DNA of 64,000 nt from Actinoallomurus bryophytorum (GTDB taxonomy: Bacteria > Actinomycetota > Actinomycetes > Streptosporangiales > Streptosporangiaceae): contig NZ_VFOZ01000001.1 of assembly GCF_006716425.1 (NCBI RefSeq), positions 1,550,001 to 1,614,000 of the forward strand, in the 5' to 3' direction. The notes beneath the pieces are model-generated. The model ran no database searches and was not told the origin of the DNA. It was given only the letters and a program-made list of their open reading frames with translations. Positions 51,115 through 60,012 of this stretch are shown one piece after another. Both the position numbers and the translations under genes were made by a program. Numbering within the stretch: the stretch's first letter is position 1; every line of letters starts with the position of its first letter.

Positions 51115-51195
51115 CGTTTAATGCTGCATTAAACGACTTGTTCTGAGATCCTGTGTGATTCACAAAGTGTGAATCACACGCAGCTAGCAAGTCGT
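51115..51195. repeat. Cluster of perfect palindromes beside the integrase gene, candidate attP/regulatory region
   Basis: Three inverted repeats are packed into 81 bases: CGTTTAATGC-T-GCATTAAACG (51115-51135), GTGTGATTCACA-AAG-TGTGAATCACAC (51153-51179), and an outer pair ACGACTTG (51133-51140) / CAAGTCGT (51188-51195) that encloses the second. All are perfect. The cluster lies 110-190 bases downstream of the integrase stop, where attP usually sits in AICEs. Confidence 0.75.
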
Positions 51196-51305
51196 AAGTC
51201 CAGCCGTCTGACAGATGAGCTGGTCAGCGTGTCTGGCGGGACTGACGCCCCAAAGCCGACAGGCCCTCAAACGAGCTGATGGCCTGTCGAAGACGGAGAC
51301 GTCAA

Positions 51306-52673
51306 TCAGGCAGTAAGCATCGCATCGATTCGCTGATTCGCGATCTCCCGCTGGCCGTCTACGCACTTCGCATACACCTTGAGCAGCACGTCAACGCTGT
51401 GCCCCGCTCGCTCCGCCACCTCAGGAGCAGGTACCCCGGCGTTGAGCCAAAGCGACACCGCGGCGTGCCGGAGGTCGTACGGAGTCTGGGCCAGCGGCGA
51501 GATCACCTGCACCGGAGTGAATGCCAACGTACGGGCGTGAGCCCACACGCCGTTGATCGCAGAAGCGGAGAACGGCCGTCCCTTAGAGGTACGGAAGAGC
51601 CGGCCGTCCGGCGCCGTTCCGTTCGCCTCGATGTGGGCCAGCAGGATCGCGACCAACTCCGGCGGGATCGGTACGAGTCGCGTTTCCTTGTCCGCCCTGT
51701 GCTTGAGGCCGCGGTCATCATGGACCTCTCCGCTATCGGTCCACTGCTTTCCCGCCTCCGGCCGAGTCTGCTCAAGCGTGAGTCTCCCCCAGCCCTCGTT
51801 AGGCAGGAAGCAGTCCGTTTCACGCAGTCCGAGGGCCTCCGCCGGGCGCATGCCGCCGTAATACATGCAGGCGAACAAGGCCCTCATCTGCCAGCCGCGC
51901 GTACGTCCGCAGTAAGTCACGACCGTGAGCAACTCCCTCGCCTGCTGCGGGTTCACCACGCAACGTCTGTCGACCTCTTGGGCGATCTTCAGACTCTGGC
52001 GCTTCGACTTGATCTTGTCGAGCGGGTTGTCATCGAGTTCATCCAGCTCGACGGCGTACTCGATGACGTTGTAGAAGACGGCGCGTTTCCGTCTATATGT
52101 CGTCGTGGCCGCACGCTTGCCGTCCATCTTTAGAGACAGGGCGCTCAGCGCAGCATGGACCGTAGGCGCGTCTTCCAACGCCCGCACCGACAGCGATGCA
52201 CGCTCCAGCCAGCGCAGCGCCGCACTCATCTCGGCGTCCAGCTCAGCGCGACGGCCCTCGGGCAGGAGCGCACACCGCCGGAGCGCCTTTCGCAGCGTTT
52301 CGGCGTCAGGCCGACCTGGCTCATCCTTGGTCAACGCCGGAGTGACCGTCGCCAGCGCATCGGTCATGCTGTCCCGGCTTTTGGCGGCAAGGTGAGGCCA
52401 CTTGGCGACGGTGTACGCCTGTACGAACGCGAACCAGGTTGCGGCGTTCTTGGCCTTGGTCATCGACTCGGGGAGGCACGTCTCCGTATCGAAGGCCTCG
52501 CCGCGTTTGGCCGCCTGTCGGAGATCGGAAAGGAAGTTCTCGGCGAGCGCCTTGGTCCGGTACGTCTTCGTCTTCCGACGTCCACCGACTTGCCAGCGCG
52601 CGACGTACGACGGCGTCTTGCTCGACTTGTTCCGGTAGACCGTCCAGAACTTGACGTCATACGTGGTGGTCAC
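51306..52673 (-). CDS. int: Tyrosine-type site-specific integrase of the AICE
   Basis: The 455-residue recombinase comprises an N-terminal AP2-like arm-binding region, a SAM-like core-binding region (about 70-220) and a catalytic domain. Catalytic residues are visible: Arg in YGGMRPAEALGL, HxxR-type DLRHAAVS, the second His in ERAGHSVDVLL and the nucleophile Tyr in LLKVYAKCVD. The start GTG 52673 has AGGAGG and overlaps the xis stop by four bases, so int is translated with xis. It should integrate and excise the element at an att site, often a tRNA 3' end. Confidence 0.92.
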   Translation of the reverse strand: MTTTYDVKFWTVYRNKSSKTPSYVARWQVGGRRKTKTYRTKALAENFLSDLRQAAKRGEAFDTETCLPESMTKAKNAATWFAFVQAYTVAKWPHLAAKSRDSMTDALATVTPALTKDEPGRPDAETLRKALRRCALLPEGRRAELDAEMSAALRWLERASLSVRALEDAPTVHAALSALSLKMDGKRAATTTYRRKRAVFYNVIEYAVELDELDDNPLDKIKSKRQSLKIAQEVDRRCVVNPQQARELLTVVTYCGRTRGWQMRALFACMYYGGMRPAEALGLRETDCFLPNEGWGRLTLEQTRPEAGKQWTDSGEVHDDRGLKHRADKETRLVPIPPELVAILLAHIEANGTAPDGRLFRTSKGRPFSASAINGVWAHARTLAFTPVQVISPLAQTPYDLRHAAVSLWLNAGVPAPEVAERAGHSVDVLLKVYAKCVDGQREIANQRIDAMLTA

Positions 52674-52861
52674 GCGGCCTCCTGCAAGCTTTCGAGCCAG
52701 GACGTGAACTCGCTGCGCCAGACGCGGATCTCGCCGTTGGGCAACCGGATGCCAGCGGGGGCGCAGCCGATTTCGCGCCACCGGTAGAAAGTGCGCCGGG
52801 AGATTCCGCCCAGTTCTGCGAGGATCTGAGGAACGGTCATCAACTCGTCTCGCCCGCTCAA
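52670..52861 (-). CDS. xis: Excisionase-like helix-turn-helix protein
   Basis: The 63-residue MerR/AlpA-type winged helix reads TVPQILAELGGISRRTFYRW and then GCAPAGIRLPNGEIRVWRSE, the usual AICE Xis. The TTG at 52861 overlaps the repSA stop (TTGA); ATG 52840 is an alternative. It binds the att region and directs the integrase toward excision. Confidence 0.85.
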   Translation of the reverse strand: MSGRDELMTVPQILAELGGISRRTFYRWREIGCAPAGIRLPNGEIRVWRSEFTSWLESLQEAA

Positions 52862-54249
52862 TGGCTCTCCCCCACCGGATCGAGGGGTGGCAGCGGCTTG
52901 CCGTTGATCGCGGCGGACAGGAATGCCTCACCGGGCGTGTGGCCCTGTCCGGCGTACTGCCAGTGGGCGACGACGAGGACCTGGTCCTCCTCGGAGAGGG
53001 GAAGCCGACCGGTCGTGATCTGGTGTTCGCGCTGGTTGTGGACGATCCGGGCCGTACGGAGCGCGCCGAGGGTGGTCGAGTATCGGCGGGACTTGGTTGA
53101 GAAGTGGCCGCGGAAGCCGAGCATGTGTGCCCACTCGGCGAGGCGGAGGTCTGCCAGCTCGGGTAGGCCGCCGAGGCGTTGGCACTCGGCGATGAGCCGG
53201 CGCGCGTGGTCCCGGATGTTGAGGCGGTCCAGGTCGTCAGTTGGGCGTACTCGCCGGTCGAGAGTGCCGACGCACTCTGCGGCCTTGGTGGCGTATTTGG
53301 CGATGTAGCCGGCGACGGCTTGGTCGGTGAGGTCTCCAGTCGTGGTGATCGGTCGTACGTCGACCTGGTCGCCCCAGGTCAGGACTCGCGCGGCGAATGA
53401 CCTAGCCGCAGGGCTGGTCACGGTCACCGCTTGGGCTGCGTGATGGACCGCCCGGTCGAGGACCTCGGTGGTGGCCCACCCTGGCGGGGGTGTAGTCGGG
53501 CCGTCCGGGCCGTCGAAGCGGATGACGGCGTGGAAGTGGACGAGGCCGCGCCGCTGGTATTCGGCGACCTTGGCGAACGAGACGGTCAGGATGTTCCGCA
53601 GCTCACGGGCGGTCAGCCCTGCCGACTTGGCGACGTGGCGCCGGAGAGCGAGGGTGAAGCGTCGCCACAGCTCAGGCGCGAGCGCGTTGAACAACACCGA
53701 GCCGGGATAGTCGTAGCAGTCAGGGCACAGCGGTTCGCCGAGCCGGGGATCGTCGGCGCTGTGCCGCTCGGTGCACGACTGGAGTCGCCCGTGCGGGCAG
53801 CGGCCAAGACCGCGGCGAGGGCGACAGGGGCGGACTTTGCCGTCCTGCGCCCGTCGTACGTGGACCGGCCCGAAGGACGGCGCGGTCAGCGTGGCGAACA
53901 CCGCCGGGTGGCCGGTGACGGAATCGGGCACGCCCTTGCCGCCGACCAGGCCCGCGCGTACGAGCTGGTACGTGTCGGCGCGGTAGATCTCGGCGCATGA
54001 CGGGCAGCGCGATGCCCGGCGGGTCTTGCAGGCCAGCCGCAGGACGCCGTCCGGCTCACGGTCGGTGGAGTAGCGGTGCAGGACGGCACCAGTCAGGGGG
54101 TCGCGGTGTTCGACGTGGCCGCGAAGGTGGATTGGCTGAGCGCATCCGCCGGTCTGTCGGATCTGGGCGGACCACCGCTGGTACTCCGGGGAGGAGGCTC
54201 GCCGGGCGATGTCTCGGAGCGTCAGCAGTGAAGGAACAGGAGCGGGCAA
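52858..54249 (-). CDS. repSA: RepSA-type replication initiator
   Basis: The protein of 463 residues is the rolling-circle initiator of pSAM2-type elements. Zinc-binding cysteines lie in the first third (RCPSCAEIYRAD; CPHG; CPDCYDYPG). Motif ATLTAPSFGPVH, HUH-type motif RGLVHFHAVIRFDG and the catalytic Tyr/Lys motif VAGYIAKYATKAAE follow in order. It nicks the element's origin to start replication of the excised circle. It is coupled with xis through a four-base overlap. Confidence 0.88.
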   Translation of the reverse strand: MPAPVPSLLTLRDIARRASSPEYQRWSAQIRQTGGCAQPIHLRGHVEHRDPLTGAVLHRYSTDREPDGVLRLACKTRRASRCPSCAEIYRADTYQLVRAGLVGGKGVPDSVTGHPAVFATLTAPSFGPVHVRRAQDGKVRPCRPRRGLGRCPHGRLQSCTERHSADDPRLGEPLCPDCYDYPGSVLFNALAPELWRRFTLALRRHVAKSAGLTARELRNILTVSFAKVAEYQRRGLVHFHAVIRFDGPDGPTTPPPGWATTEVLDRAVHHAAQAVTVTSPAARSFAARVLTWGDQVDVRPITTTGDLTDQAVAGYIAKYATKAAECVGTLDRRVRPTDDLDRLNIRDHARRLIAECQRLGGLPELADLRLAEWAHMLGFRGHFSTKSRRYSTTLGALRTARIVHNQREHQITTGRLPLSEEDQVLVVAHWQYAGQGHTPGEAFLSAAINGKPLPPLDPVGESH

Positions 54250-54346
54250 GATGAACAGGTCTCCCGTCGTTGTGAACCGGTTGGGGATGGCCCCCGACGT
54301 GGCGCGTGACTTGGCGGTTGTGTGGCCACGCCGGGGGCGCAGAGCG

Positions 54347-54475
54347 TCAGCAGAAGCCGAGGCCCTCGCAGTGCCCGCAGGTCTCGCCGTAGGAGTCGAG
54401 GCCGGTCCCGCCGCAGTGGCAGCACTGATAGGTCTCGACGGGAGGGACGTACGCGGGGCGCTGATCGGTGTTCAT
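54347..54475 (-). CDS. Short DnaJ-type zinc-finger peptide
   Basis: The peptide of 42 residues starts at ATG 54475 and contains CCHCGGTGLDSYGETCGHC followed by EGLGFC at the end. These CxxCxGxG repeats are the same as in the DnaJ zinc finger, giving one zinc site. The start overlaps the stop of the preceding gene (TGATG). It is similar to the small zinc-binding proteins often found in AICEs. Function unknown. Confidence 0.7.
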   Translation of the reverse strand: MNTDQRPAYVPPVETYQCCHCGGTGLDSYGETCGHCEGLGFC

Positions 54476-54828
54476 CAGGCGGCATGGAAGGTCGGGGCGT
54501 AGCTCATGAGCGCGTCATGAGCGGCGCGACGGCGAGCGGGAATGTGAATGGCGCTGTAGGTGATGCGCCCGAAGGTCTTCTGGACCTCGTAGTGCCCGCC
54601 GTGTCCGGTCTCGTCGGTGACGGTCTCGCCGAGCAGACGGGCGATGTTGTCGATCTCGGCCCGCTCGGCCGCGTCATCGTCGCAACGTGCGAAGACGGTG
54701 TAGTCCCCTCCCAACTCGCGAACGGGGACGCGGGGGTTGTTCTCCAGGAAGTCGGCCAGGGCACGGAGGCCGGCCACAGTCTGCGCACGGGCGAACAGGT
54801 CGCCGGGGACGATCGGCTGCGCGGTCAT
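54475..54828 (-). CDS. AICE-associated protein of unknown function (117 residues)
   Basis: The small soluble protein has 117 residues, starting TAQPIVPGDLFARAQTVAGL with GGAG upstream of ATG 54828. Conserved-looking blocks are LADFLENNPRVPVRELGGDY, DDDAAERAEIDNIARLLGE and a C-terminal GRITYSAIHIPARRRAAHDA. I do not recognise a domain. It sits between repSA and the DUF2637 gene and is probably a backbone gene of the element. Confidence 0.65.
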   Translation of the reverse strand: MTAQPIVPGDLFARAQTVAGLRALADFLENNPRVPVRELGGDYTVFARCDDDAAERAEIDNIARLLGETVTDETGHGGHYEVQKTFGRITYSAIHIPARRRAAHDALMSYAPTFHAA

Positions 54829-54838
54829 CTGTTTCTCC

Positions 54839-55519
54839 TCAGGCGGTACGGATCTGGCGGAGCAGGTCGGAGGCAAGCTGGTTGGAGATGCCGAGCCGGG
54901 CGCGGAGGGCATCGCGAGTGATCGGCCGTCCGTGGCGGTCCTGGTGCTCGTCGGCCACGCGCCGGGCGAAGGCGAGCAGTTCCGCCGCAGGATGGACCGC
55001 GGACGAGGCCGCGTCATCCGAGGGCGCTTGGTCCGCCGCGTCGTCCGGGCGGTCCTGCTCGTCCGGGACGGAGGCCAGGGCCGGGGACGGCCGTCCGAAA
55101 GACGGCGGGACGGGGGACGAGGCAACAGCCGGGCCACGGGCGGACGAGCGGCGTTCGAGCATCGAGACGGCGACGAGGAACGCGCCCGCGGGCGTGCCGG
55201 CGGTCAGCCATCCCCAAGGTGTCGGTTCGGCCTGCGCCAGGTTCGCCGCCAGGGACAGAACGATCCCGCCGACCAGGACGAGCGTCGGCCAGGACAGCCC
55301 GCGTACGGGGCGTTCGGTGCGCTTGTCGCGCTGCCGTTCGCGTGCGGCCATGACGCAGGTCAGGTCGATACAGACGGCGATCGCCCAGGCCATCCAGCCG
55401 TGTTGCCCGTGCTGGTTGGCGGTCTCCCGGATGTGGGTGAACGACCCAGCGGCGGCGATCGAGGCCAGGACGACCACCGGTCCGGAATCGGCGGCCGTCC
55501 CTGCCAGGCGGGGCAGCAT
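54839..55519 (-). CDS. DUF2637 membrane protein (conjugative spread type)
   Basis: The protein of 226 residues has four hydrophobic segments in the first 120 residues (SGPVVVLASIAAAGSFTHI, WMAWAIAVCIDLTCVMAA, LSWPTLVLVGGIVLSLAANL, WLTAGTPAGAFLVAVSML). A Pro/Asp-rich linker and a C-terminal helix-turn-helix-like part (ITRDALRARLGISNQLASDL) follow. DUF2637 proteins accompany AICE transfer genes and may act in intramycelial spread. The ATG at 55519 overlaps the preceding stop. Confidence 0.78.
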   Translation of the reverse strand: MLPRLAGTAADSGPVVVLASIAAAGSFTHIRETANQHGQHGWMAWAIAVCIDLTCVMAARERQRDKRTERPVRGLSWPTLVLVGGIVLSLAANLAQAEPTPWGWLTAGTPAGAFLVAVSMLERRSSARGPAVASSPVPPSFGRPSPALASVPDEQDRPDDAADQAPSDDAASSAVHPAAELLAFARRVADEHQDRHGRPITRDALRARLGISNQLASDLLRQIRTA

Positions 55520-55794
55520 CAGGCGGCCCGCCGGCCGAGCACTTCGGCGAGCAGCGTGGCAAGCTCCGGGTCGCAGTGGTGCTCGTCGGCCCAGCCGTGC
55601 GCCTGCTCGAAGCGTTCGGTGTACAGCCACTCCATGCAGCGGTTGCAGACCACGACGTACAGGCCCCGTCCTTCCTCCCACTCGACGGAGACGGGACCGT
55701 CCTCGCCGTACGGGGGACGAGCAGGACGAGCGACGCGCGGGACGGGACGGTCGAGGACGGCGGGACGGAGCTTGATGATCTTGGCCTGTGTCAC
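55519..55794 (-). CDS. AICE-associated small protein (91 residues)
   Basis: The protein has 91 residues. GTG 55794 has GGGAG. The central part GLYVVVCNRCMEWLYTERFE with a following HxHHC-like ADEHHCDPE suggests a zinc-binding site. It lies between traSA and the DUF2637 gene in the element backbone; its function is unknown. Confidence 0.65.
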   Translation of the reverse strand: MTQAKIIKLRPAVLDRPVPRVARPARPPYGEDGPVSVEWEEGRGLYVVVCNRCMEWLYTERFEQAHGWADEHHCDPELATLLAEVLGRRAA

Positions 55795-55867
55795 GTGAAC
55801 TCCCGTGTTCGGGCATGCGTCGGGTAGGGACTTGGCGCGTTGCTGCGCCGTGCGGTTGGTGTGGGGG

Positions 55868-57226
55868 CTACGCGGCTTCGGCGTTGCCCTGGAGCGATGC
55901 GACGGTCAATTCCGCCCAAGGCCGGGCGAGGTGGGCGAAACGCCGGGCGGCGTGTTCGGCCTCTTCCTCGCTCACGTAGACCGAGCGGGCGCGGTGCCAG
56001 CTACCGTCCTGGCCAGCGATGACGGCGACGCCGGGCATCTCGGCGGGAATCTGCCGGGCGGCCGCCAGCGCGGCGGGGTCCATGTCGCCGAGGGTCATGT
56101 TGGCCGTCTCAGGGTCATTCACCCGGTGGCAGATACGTCCGGAGAGCTGCGAGCGCAGCGCGGTCACACCGGGACCAAGGTCCGAGCCGATGCGCTGACC
56201 GCAGATGATCAGGTAGACGCCGAAGGCACGGCCGAGCTGTGCCACTCGCAGGAGTGCTGTCGCGGCTCTGGACACCTCTTCCTTCTCGCTCTTGTCCGCC
56301 ATCAGGAACAACTCGGCGACCTCGTCCACCAGGACCACGACCGGCATCGGGCGCAGGTGCTCGGACAGTTTCCAGATGTTCCGCGCGCCGTGCGTACGGC
56401 AGAGGGCCATCCGTTCGATGACGACCTGAACGAGGTCACCGAGGAGCCCGACGCATTCCGTGCGCGTGGTAGCCAGCGCCGACAGACGTGGCGCGTACGG
56501 GGTGAACTCGACGCCGCCCTTGAGGTCGAAGCCGACCAGGGCGATCGGCTGTGGCGCGAGACCCTTGATGATCGCGTTGGCCAGGTTGGACTTCCCGGAC
56601 TGGGTCGCCCCCGCGTTCAGCCAGTGGGGCACGGTCCGGAAGTCGATGATCCACGGTTGCCCGTTCTCCAGGCGCCCAGGCCGTACGGTCAGCAGTTCCC
56701 CTGTCTCGGGCGCGACATCGACCACGGTCAGCGGATCACGCATGGTCGCCAGCAGCAGGACCCGGCCCGGTTTGGACTTGATGACTCGTACGGCGTGGAC
56801 CCGCCATGCGTGCGCCAGCCGTTCGGCCACGTCCGCGTAGTCGTCGGGGACCTGGCCATCGAGGAGCTTGACCCAGACCCTCCAGCCCAGACGTGTCGGC
56901 CACAGCACCCACAGCGGTGGAGCCTTCTCGATGACGACGCTTCGCACGCGTCGCCGCTCGACCACCACGGCGGCTGCGTCTCGGGCCGGCCGCGACATCG
57001 AGCCCGCGAGCGGTACGGCGTCCAGGCTGATACGCCAGCGCCGCCGCTTGCGCGTCAGGCCGCAGCCGTAGGCGACATGTGACCACGTCAGGTAGACGAG
57101 CGCGGCCTTGACGGGGAACTCGATGAGGTACCAGAAGGACCGGGGCAGCCACCGGCGCCACGCCCAGCCCCCGGCCGCCGAAGCGGCCAGGGCGCCGAGC
57201 GCGACGACGATCGTCGTGTTGTTCAC
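55868..57226 (-). CDS. traSA: FtsK/SpoIIIE-type DNA translocase of the AICE (TraSA-like)
   Basis: The protein of 452 residues has an N-terminal membrane pair (TIVVALGALAASAAGG and WYLIEFPVKAALVYLTW), then the motor domain. Walker A is GATQSGKSNLANAI and Walker B is MPVVVLVDEVAELF, with the downstream QLGRAFGVYLIICGQR motif. TraSA hexamers pump double-stranded DNA between hyphae and recognise short cis repeats (clt). Start GTG 57226. Confidence 0.9.
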   Translation of the reverse strand: MNNTTIVVALGALAASAAGGWAWRRWLPRSFWYLIEFPVKAALVYLTWSHVAYGCGLTRKRRRWRISLDAVPLAGSMSRPARDAAAVVVERRRVRSVVIEKAPPLWVLWPTRLGWRVWVKLLDGQVPDDYADVAERLAHAWRVHAVRVIKSKPGRVLLLATMRDPLTVVDVAPETGELLTVRPGRLENGQPWIIDFRTVPHWLNAGATQSGKSNLANAIIKGLAPQPIALVGFDLKGGVEFTPYAPRLSALATTRTECVGLLGDLVQVVIERMALCRTHGARNIWKLSEHLRPMPVVVLVDEVAELFLMADKSEKEEVSRAATALLRVAQLGRAFGVYLIICGQRIGSDLGPGVTALRSQLSGRICHRVNDPETANMTLGDMDPAALAAARQIPAEMPGVAVIAGQDGSWHRARSVYVSEEEAEHAARRFAHLARPWAELTVASLQGNAEAA

Positions 57227-57236
57227 AGCCGACCCT

Positions 57237-57578
57237 TCAGGCCGCAGCCTGGTCGGCTGGGATGGCCGTGGTCACCGAGTCCGCCCGGTAGGCAACACCC
57301 GAACGCGTGACGCCATTGCGGGTCTGCTCCCACGGAAAGGCCGTCAGTTTGATCGGCATCACGATCTGGCCGATCTGCACCCCGGGATCTCCGGAGACCG
57401 CGACGTTGATCAGCTCGACCCGGCCCGACTCGTTCGCGGCTGACAGGCCGACCTGAAAGACGGTCTGGCCGTCCCGGTCGACCTTCACCTCCCCCGTGTC
57501 CTGGTCGACCAGCTTGGGCCGAGGCGCTGCCACGCAGACGAACGAGAGTGCCGATGTGTCTACGGGGATGTTCCGCAT
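57237..57578 (-). CDS. SCO3933-family regulatory-type protein
   Basis: The protein of 113 residues starts RNIPVDTSALSFVCVAAPRP, followed by KLVDQDTGEVKVDRDGQTVF and ELINVAVSGDPGVQIGQ. This is the SCO3933 family that precedes traSA in pSAM2-like elements. It is beta-rich and single-domain. It is transcribed with traSA from the gap shared with the divergent GntR gene. Confidence 0.82.
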   Translation of the reverse strand: MRNIPVDTSALSFVCVAAPRPKLVDQDTGEVKVDRDGQTVFQVGLSAANESGRVELINVAVSGDPGVQIGQIVMPIKLTAFPWEQTRNGVTRSGVAYRADSVTTAIPADQAAA

Positions 57579-57602
57579 CCTGTCTCCTCCAGCTTGGTGA
57601 AC

Positions 57603-57630
57603 CTACTTAGTAGGTTAACGTACTAAGTAG
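57603..57630. promoter_or_regulatory. Inverted repeat between the transfer operon and korSA-like gntR
   Basis: CTACTTAGTA and TACTAAGTAG form a perfect 10-bp inverted repeat with an 8-base spacer, located between divergent starts (57578 and 57666). This is a likely GntR (KorSA-type) operator controlling both directions. Confidence 0.7.
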
Positions 57631-57665
57631 TGATGGTCTACTATGGAGGCATAGAAGGGAGAGTG

Positions 57666-58409
57666 ATGGCGATCACACAGCCTCGGTACGCGCAAGTAGC
57701 AGATGTGCTGCGCGACCGGATCAGCGACGGAACCTATGAGCCCGGAGATCAGCTTCCGTCTCAGCGCGAGCTAAGGGAGGAGTTCGACATCTCCGTCCCG
57801 ACCGCGAAGGCTGCGATCTCGCAGCTCATCAGCGAGGGACTTGTCTACGCGCACCAGGGAAAGGGCGTCTTCGTCCGGGAGACGAAGGAGCTGCTCAGGT
57901 TCGCCGGAGGCCGCTACGGTCTGGCCGGCACGCCGAACTCCCGCGAGGAAGAGGCCACCGGCATCGAGCTGGACGTCAAGGCGGAGCGTCGCCAAGTCCA
58001 GGCCACACCCGAAGTCGCCGCACGGCTGGAGATCGAGCCGGGCGACATGTGCAGCGAGGCCGTCTACTCCTGGTCGCTGGACGGTGAGCCGGTCATGATC
58101 AGTACGCAGTGGGAGCCCCTTGCGATTACCCGCGGTACTGAGATCGAGACGCCCGCTGGAGGGGAGCGCGGCGAACCGGACGTGATCACGCGGTTCAGCA
58201 AGATCGGCATCACGGTGAAGAAGACCCGGGAGGACATCCGAACCCGGATGCCGACCCCGGACGAGGCCCACGCACTCAAGACCCCCAGCGGCGTACCCGT
58301 CTTCTACATCCAGCGCACCCATCACAGCGATGTCCCGGTGGAGACCGCCGACATCGTCATGCGAGGGGACTCGTTCGTCGTCCGTAACGAACAAGCCATC
58401 CCCCTCTAA
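57666..58409 (+). CDS. GntR-family repressor of the AICE (KorSA-like, HutC/UTRA type)
   Basis: The regulator of 247 residues has a GntR winged helix (residues about 8-75, LPSQRELREEFDISVPTAKAA) and a UTRA ligand domain (about 100-240, ending VMRGDSFVVRNEQAI). The ATG at 57666 is chosen because AGAAGGGAG lies just upstream. Its divergent position next to the SCO3933-traSA operon and the palindrome between them fit the KorSA role of holding transfer genes silent. Confidence 0.85.
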   Translation: MAITQPRYAQVADVLRDRISDGTYEPGDQLPSQRELREEFDISVPTAKAAISQLISEGLVYAHQGKGVFVRETKELLRFAGGRYGLAGTPNSREEEATGIELDVKAERRQVQATPEVAARLEIEPGDMCSEAVYSWSLDGEPVMISTQWEPLAITRGTEIETPAGGERGEPDVITRFSKIGITVKKTREDIRTRMPTPDEAHALKTPSGVPVFYIQRTHHSDVPVETADIVMRGDSFVVRNEQAIPL

Positions 58410-58524
58410 CCAACTGCGCAGACCGGGGCCGGCCAGGCGAGTAGATCCATCGCCGCCGGCCCCGTCTTCGCCAACCCCGAATCCTCTACCTCTAAGCAGT
58501 GTGAACGACGCGGAGAGTCACCAA

Positions 58525-58815
58525 ATGAGCCCGAGTGCCGTATCCGAAGATCCCCACACCATCGCCAAACGCTTGGCGGAAGCGTGCCAGGCCGAGGGTC
58601 TTAGCGCAGCAGTGCTGAGCCCCACGCGCGTCAAGGCGAGCCTGCCGAAGTCTCACCATGACCTTGCCGAAGTCATCAAGATCATGCCCGACGAGACCGA
58701 GAACCTTGCCCTGTACTGGAGCTGGAACGAGCGCATCTGCGCCGCGACCGAGATCGAGACAGCGGTCAAGTCGATCAAACACGTCGTCACACCGCCCCTT
58801 CACTCCCAGTTCTGA
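58525..58815 (+). CDS. AICE-associated protein (96 residues), unknown
   Basis: The small soluble protein starts SPSAVSEDPHTIAKRLAEAC with GGAGAG 8 bases upstream of ATG 58525. It contains HHDLAEVIKIMPDETENLAL and WSWNERICAATEIETAVKSI. No family is recognised. Its stop overlaps the next start (TGATG), so the two genes are co-translated. Confidence 0.6.
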   Translation: MSPSAVSEDPHTIAKRLAEACQAEGLSAAVLSPTRVKASLPKSHHDLAEVIKIMPDETENLALYWSWNERICAATEIETAVKSIKHVVTPPLHSQF

Positions 58816-59117
58816 TGAACAGCGAAGAGAACGAGCTTGCACGCGCCGTACGCGAGTACAACGCGACCGTTGACGCTCTGATGCGTCCTGGCGTGAGCTG
58901 GATTGCAGAGTTAGCGCAGCTCAAGGTCCTCATCAGCAAGTATCCGCAGCCCGCTGCCCAAATCCTCAGCGAGCAATGCCCCGCGGAACCGATCAGTGAG
59001 CCGCCGACCCGCCATGAGGTCGACCGCCCTAGCCAGCCGACAAGCGTGCGGCAGATCCAGCGCCATGCGAAGAATCCCCCTGTGCGGAGAACCGACCGGT
59101 CGGCGATGCAGACCTAG
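58815..59117 (+). CDS. AICE-associated protein (100 residues), unknown
   Basis: The protein of 100 residues is coupled to the previous gene. The N-terminal half is helical (LARAVREYNATVDALMRPGV, WIAELAQLKVLISKYPQPAA) and the C-terminal half is Arg/Pro-rich and disordered. No known domain. Confidence 0.5.
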   Translation: MNSEENELARAVREYNATVDALMRPGVSWIAELAQLKVLISKYPQPAAQILSEQCPAEPISEPPTRHEVDRPSQPTSVRQIQRHAKNPPVRRTDRSAMQT

Positions 59118-59308
59118 AGCAAGCCGATGACCAGATGTCGGCGCAGCCATGACCTCTCATGAGGACGGCCGAGCTACCGCAGGACCGCCGAGGTTGCAGC
59201 GACTGTCCCGAACGGGGCGCCGGAGTCCGAGGCCGGCGCCCCGTCTCGGCATGAAGTGCCGACCCCCGCACGCGCAACTCCCCATCCGCCCGATCTGATT
59301 GGTCCGCC

Positions 59309-59659
59309 TTGCCTTCCTCTCCCGCGCCGGAGCCGTACGCCGACCAACTGCTGAGGCCTCGTGAGGTAGCCGAATTACTGGGTGTACGCACAGCAACGGT
59401 CAGGAAGTGGGCCATATCTGGTCGACTGCCGGTCACGCTGACACCCGGCGGACACAGCCGCTACCGATGGTCAGATGTCTGCGCCCTTCTTGAGGATGGC
59501 GCGAGCAGCGCCGAGCAACGCCAGCTTGAGGAGGATGCGACCCGCCTGTATCAGCAGGGCTGGAGCATTCGCCAAGTCGCCGAGCGGTTCGGGTGCAGTT
59601 ACGGAGCCATGCGACGAATCCTCGCTAGGACGACATCCCTAAGGCCCCGAAGTGGGTAG
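59309..59659 (+). CDS. Helix-turn-helix protein with two DNA-binding motifs
   Basis: The 116-residue protein has a MerR/BldC-like HTH (LRPREVAELLGVRTATVRKW, residues about 15-55) and a second HTH of the resolvase/homeodomain type (LYQQGWSIRQVAERFGCSYG, about 80-105). The start codon appears to be TTG 59309. Such two-HTH proteins accompany AICEs as regulators. Target unknown. Confidence 0.68.
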   Translation: MPSSPAPEPYADQLLRPREVAELLGVRTATVRKWAISGRLPVTLTPGGHSRYRWSDVCALLEDGASSAEQRQLEEDATRLYQQGWSIRQVAERFGCSYGAMRRILARTTSLRPRSG

Positions 59660-60012
59660 CTGCTCAGGCCGCCTATGGACGAGACGCCGCCTGCGCCACC
59701 GACCGAATCACAGCTCAGAGCGCATGCCATGGAGCATACACACGCGACCGGATGAGACTTTTCTGTACGTCTTTAAAGGCGTCCCGCTACGCGCGCCGCC
59801 AGGCGACCGACCGGCCATCGGGCCGGGCGTGCGGCCTCTGCGGGCCGACCCGGCCCGAACCGGTCAGCCGCCAAGGACGTAGAGGTTGCCGGTAGCCGTT
59901 AGGCAAAGTCCGGTCTATCACCGAGGCGCCGACAAGGCGCAACGGCGGTCGGCCACGTGCAGCGTGCCGGTGAGCGCAAACCAGCCCACCGTTACGACCG
60001 AGGATGGACACG
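59660..60012. other. Intergenic stretch in the AICE
   Basis: No supported gene lies between the HTH gene and the tandem repeat array. Long minus-strand frames here are shadows. Confidence 0.45.
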
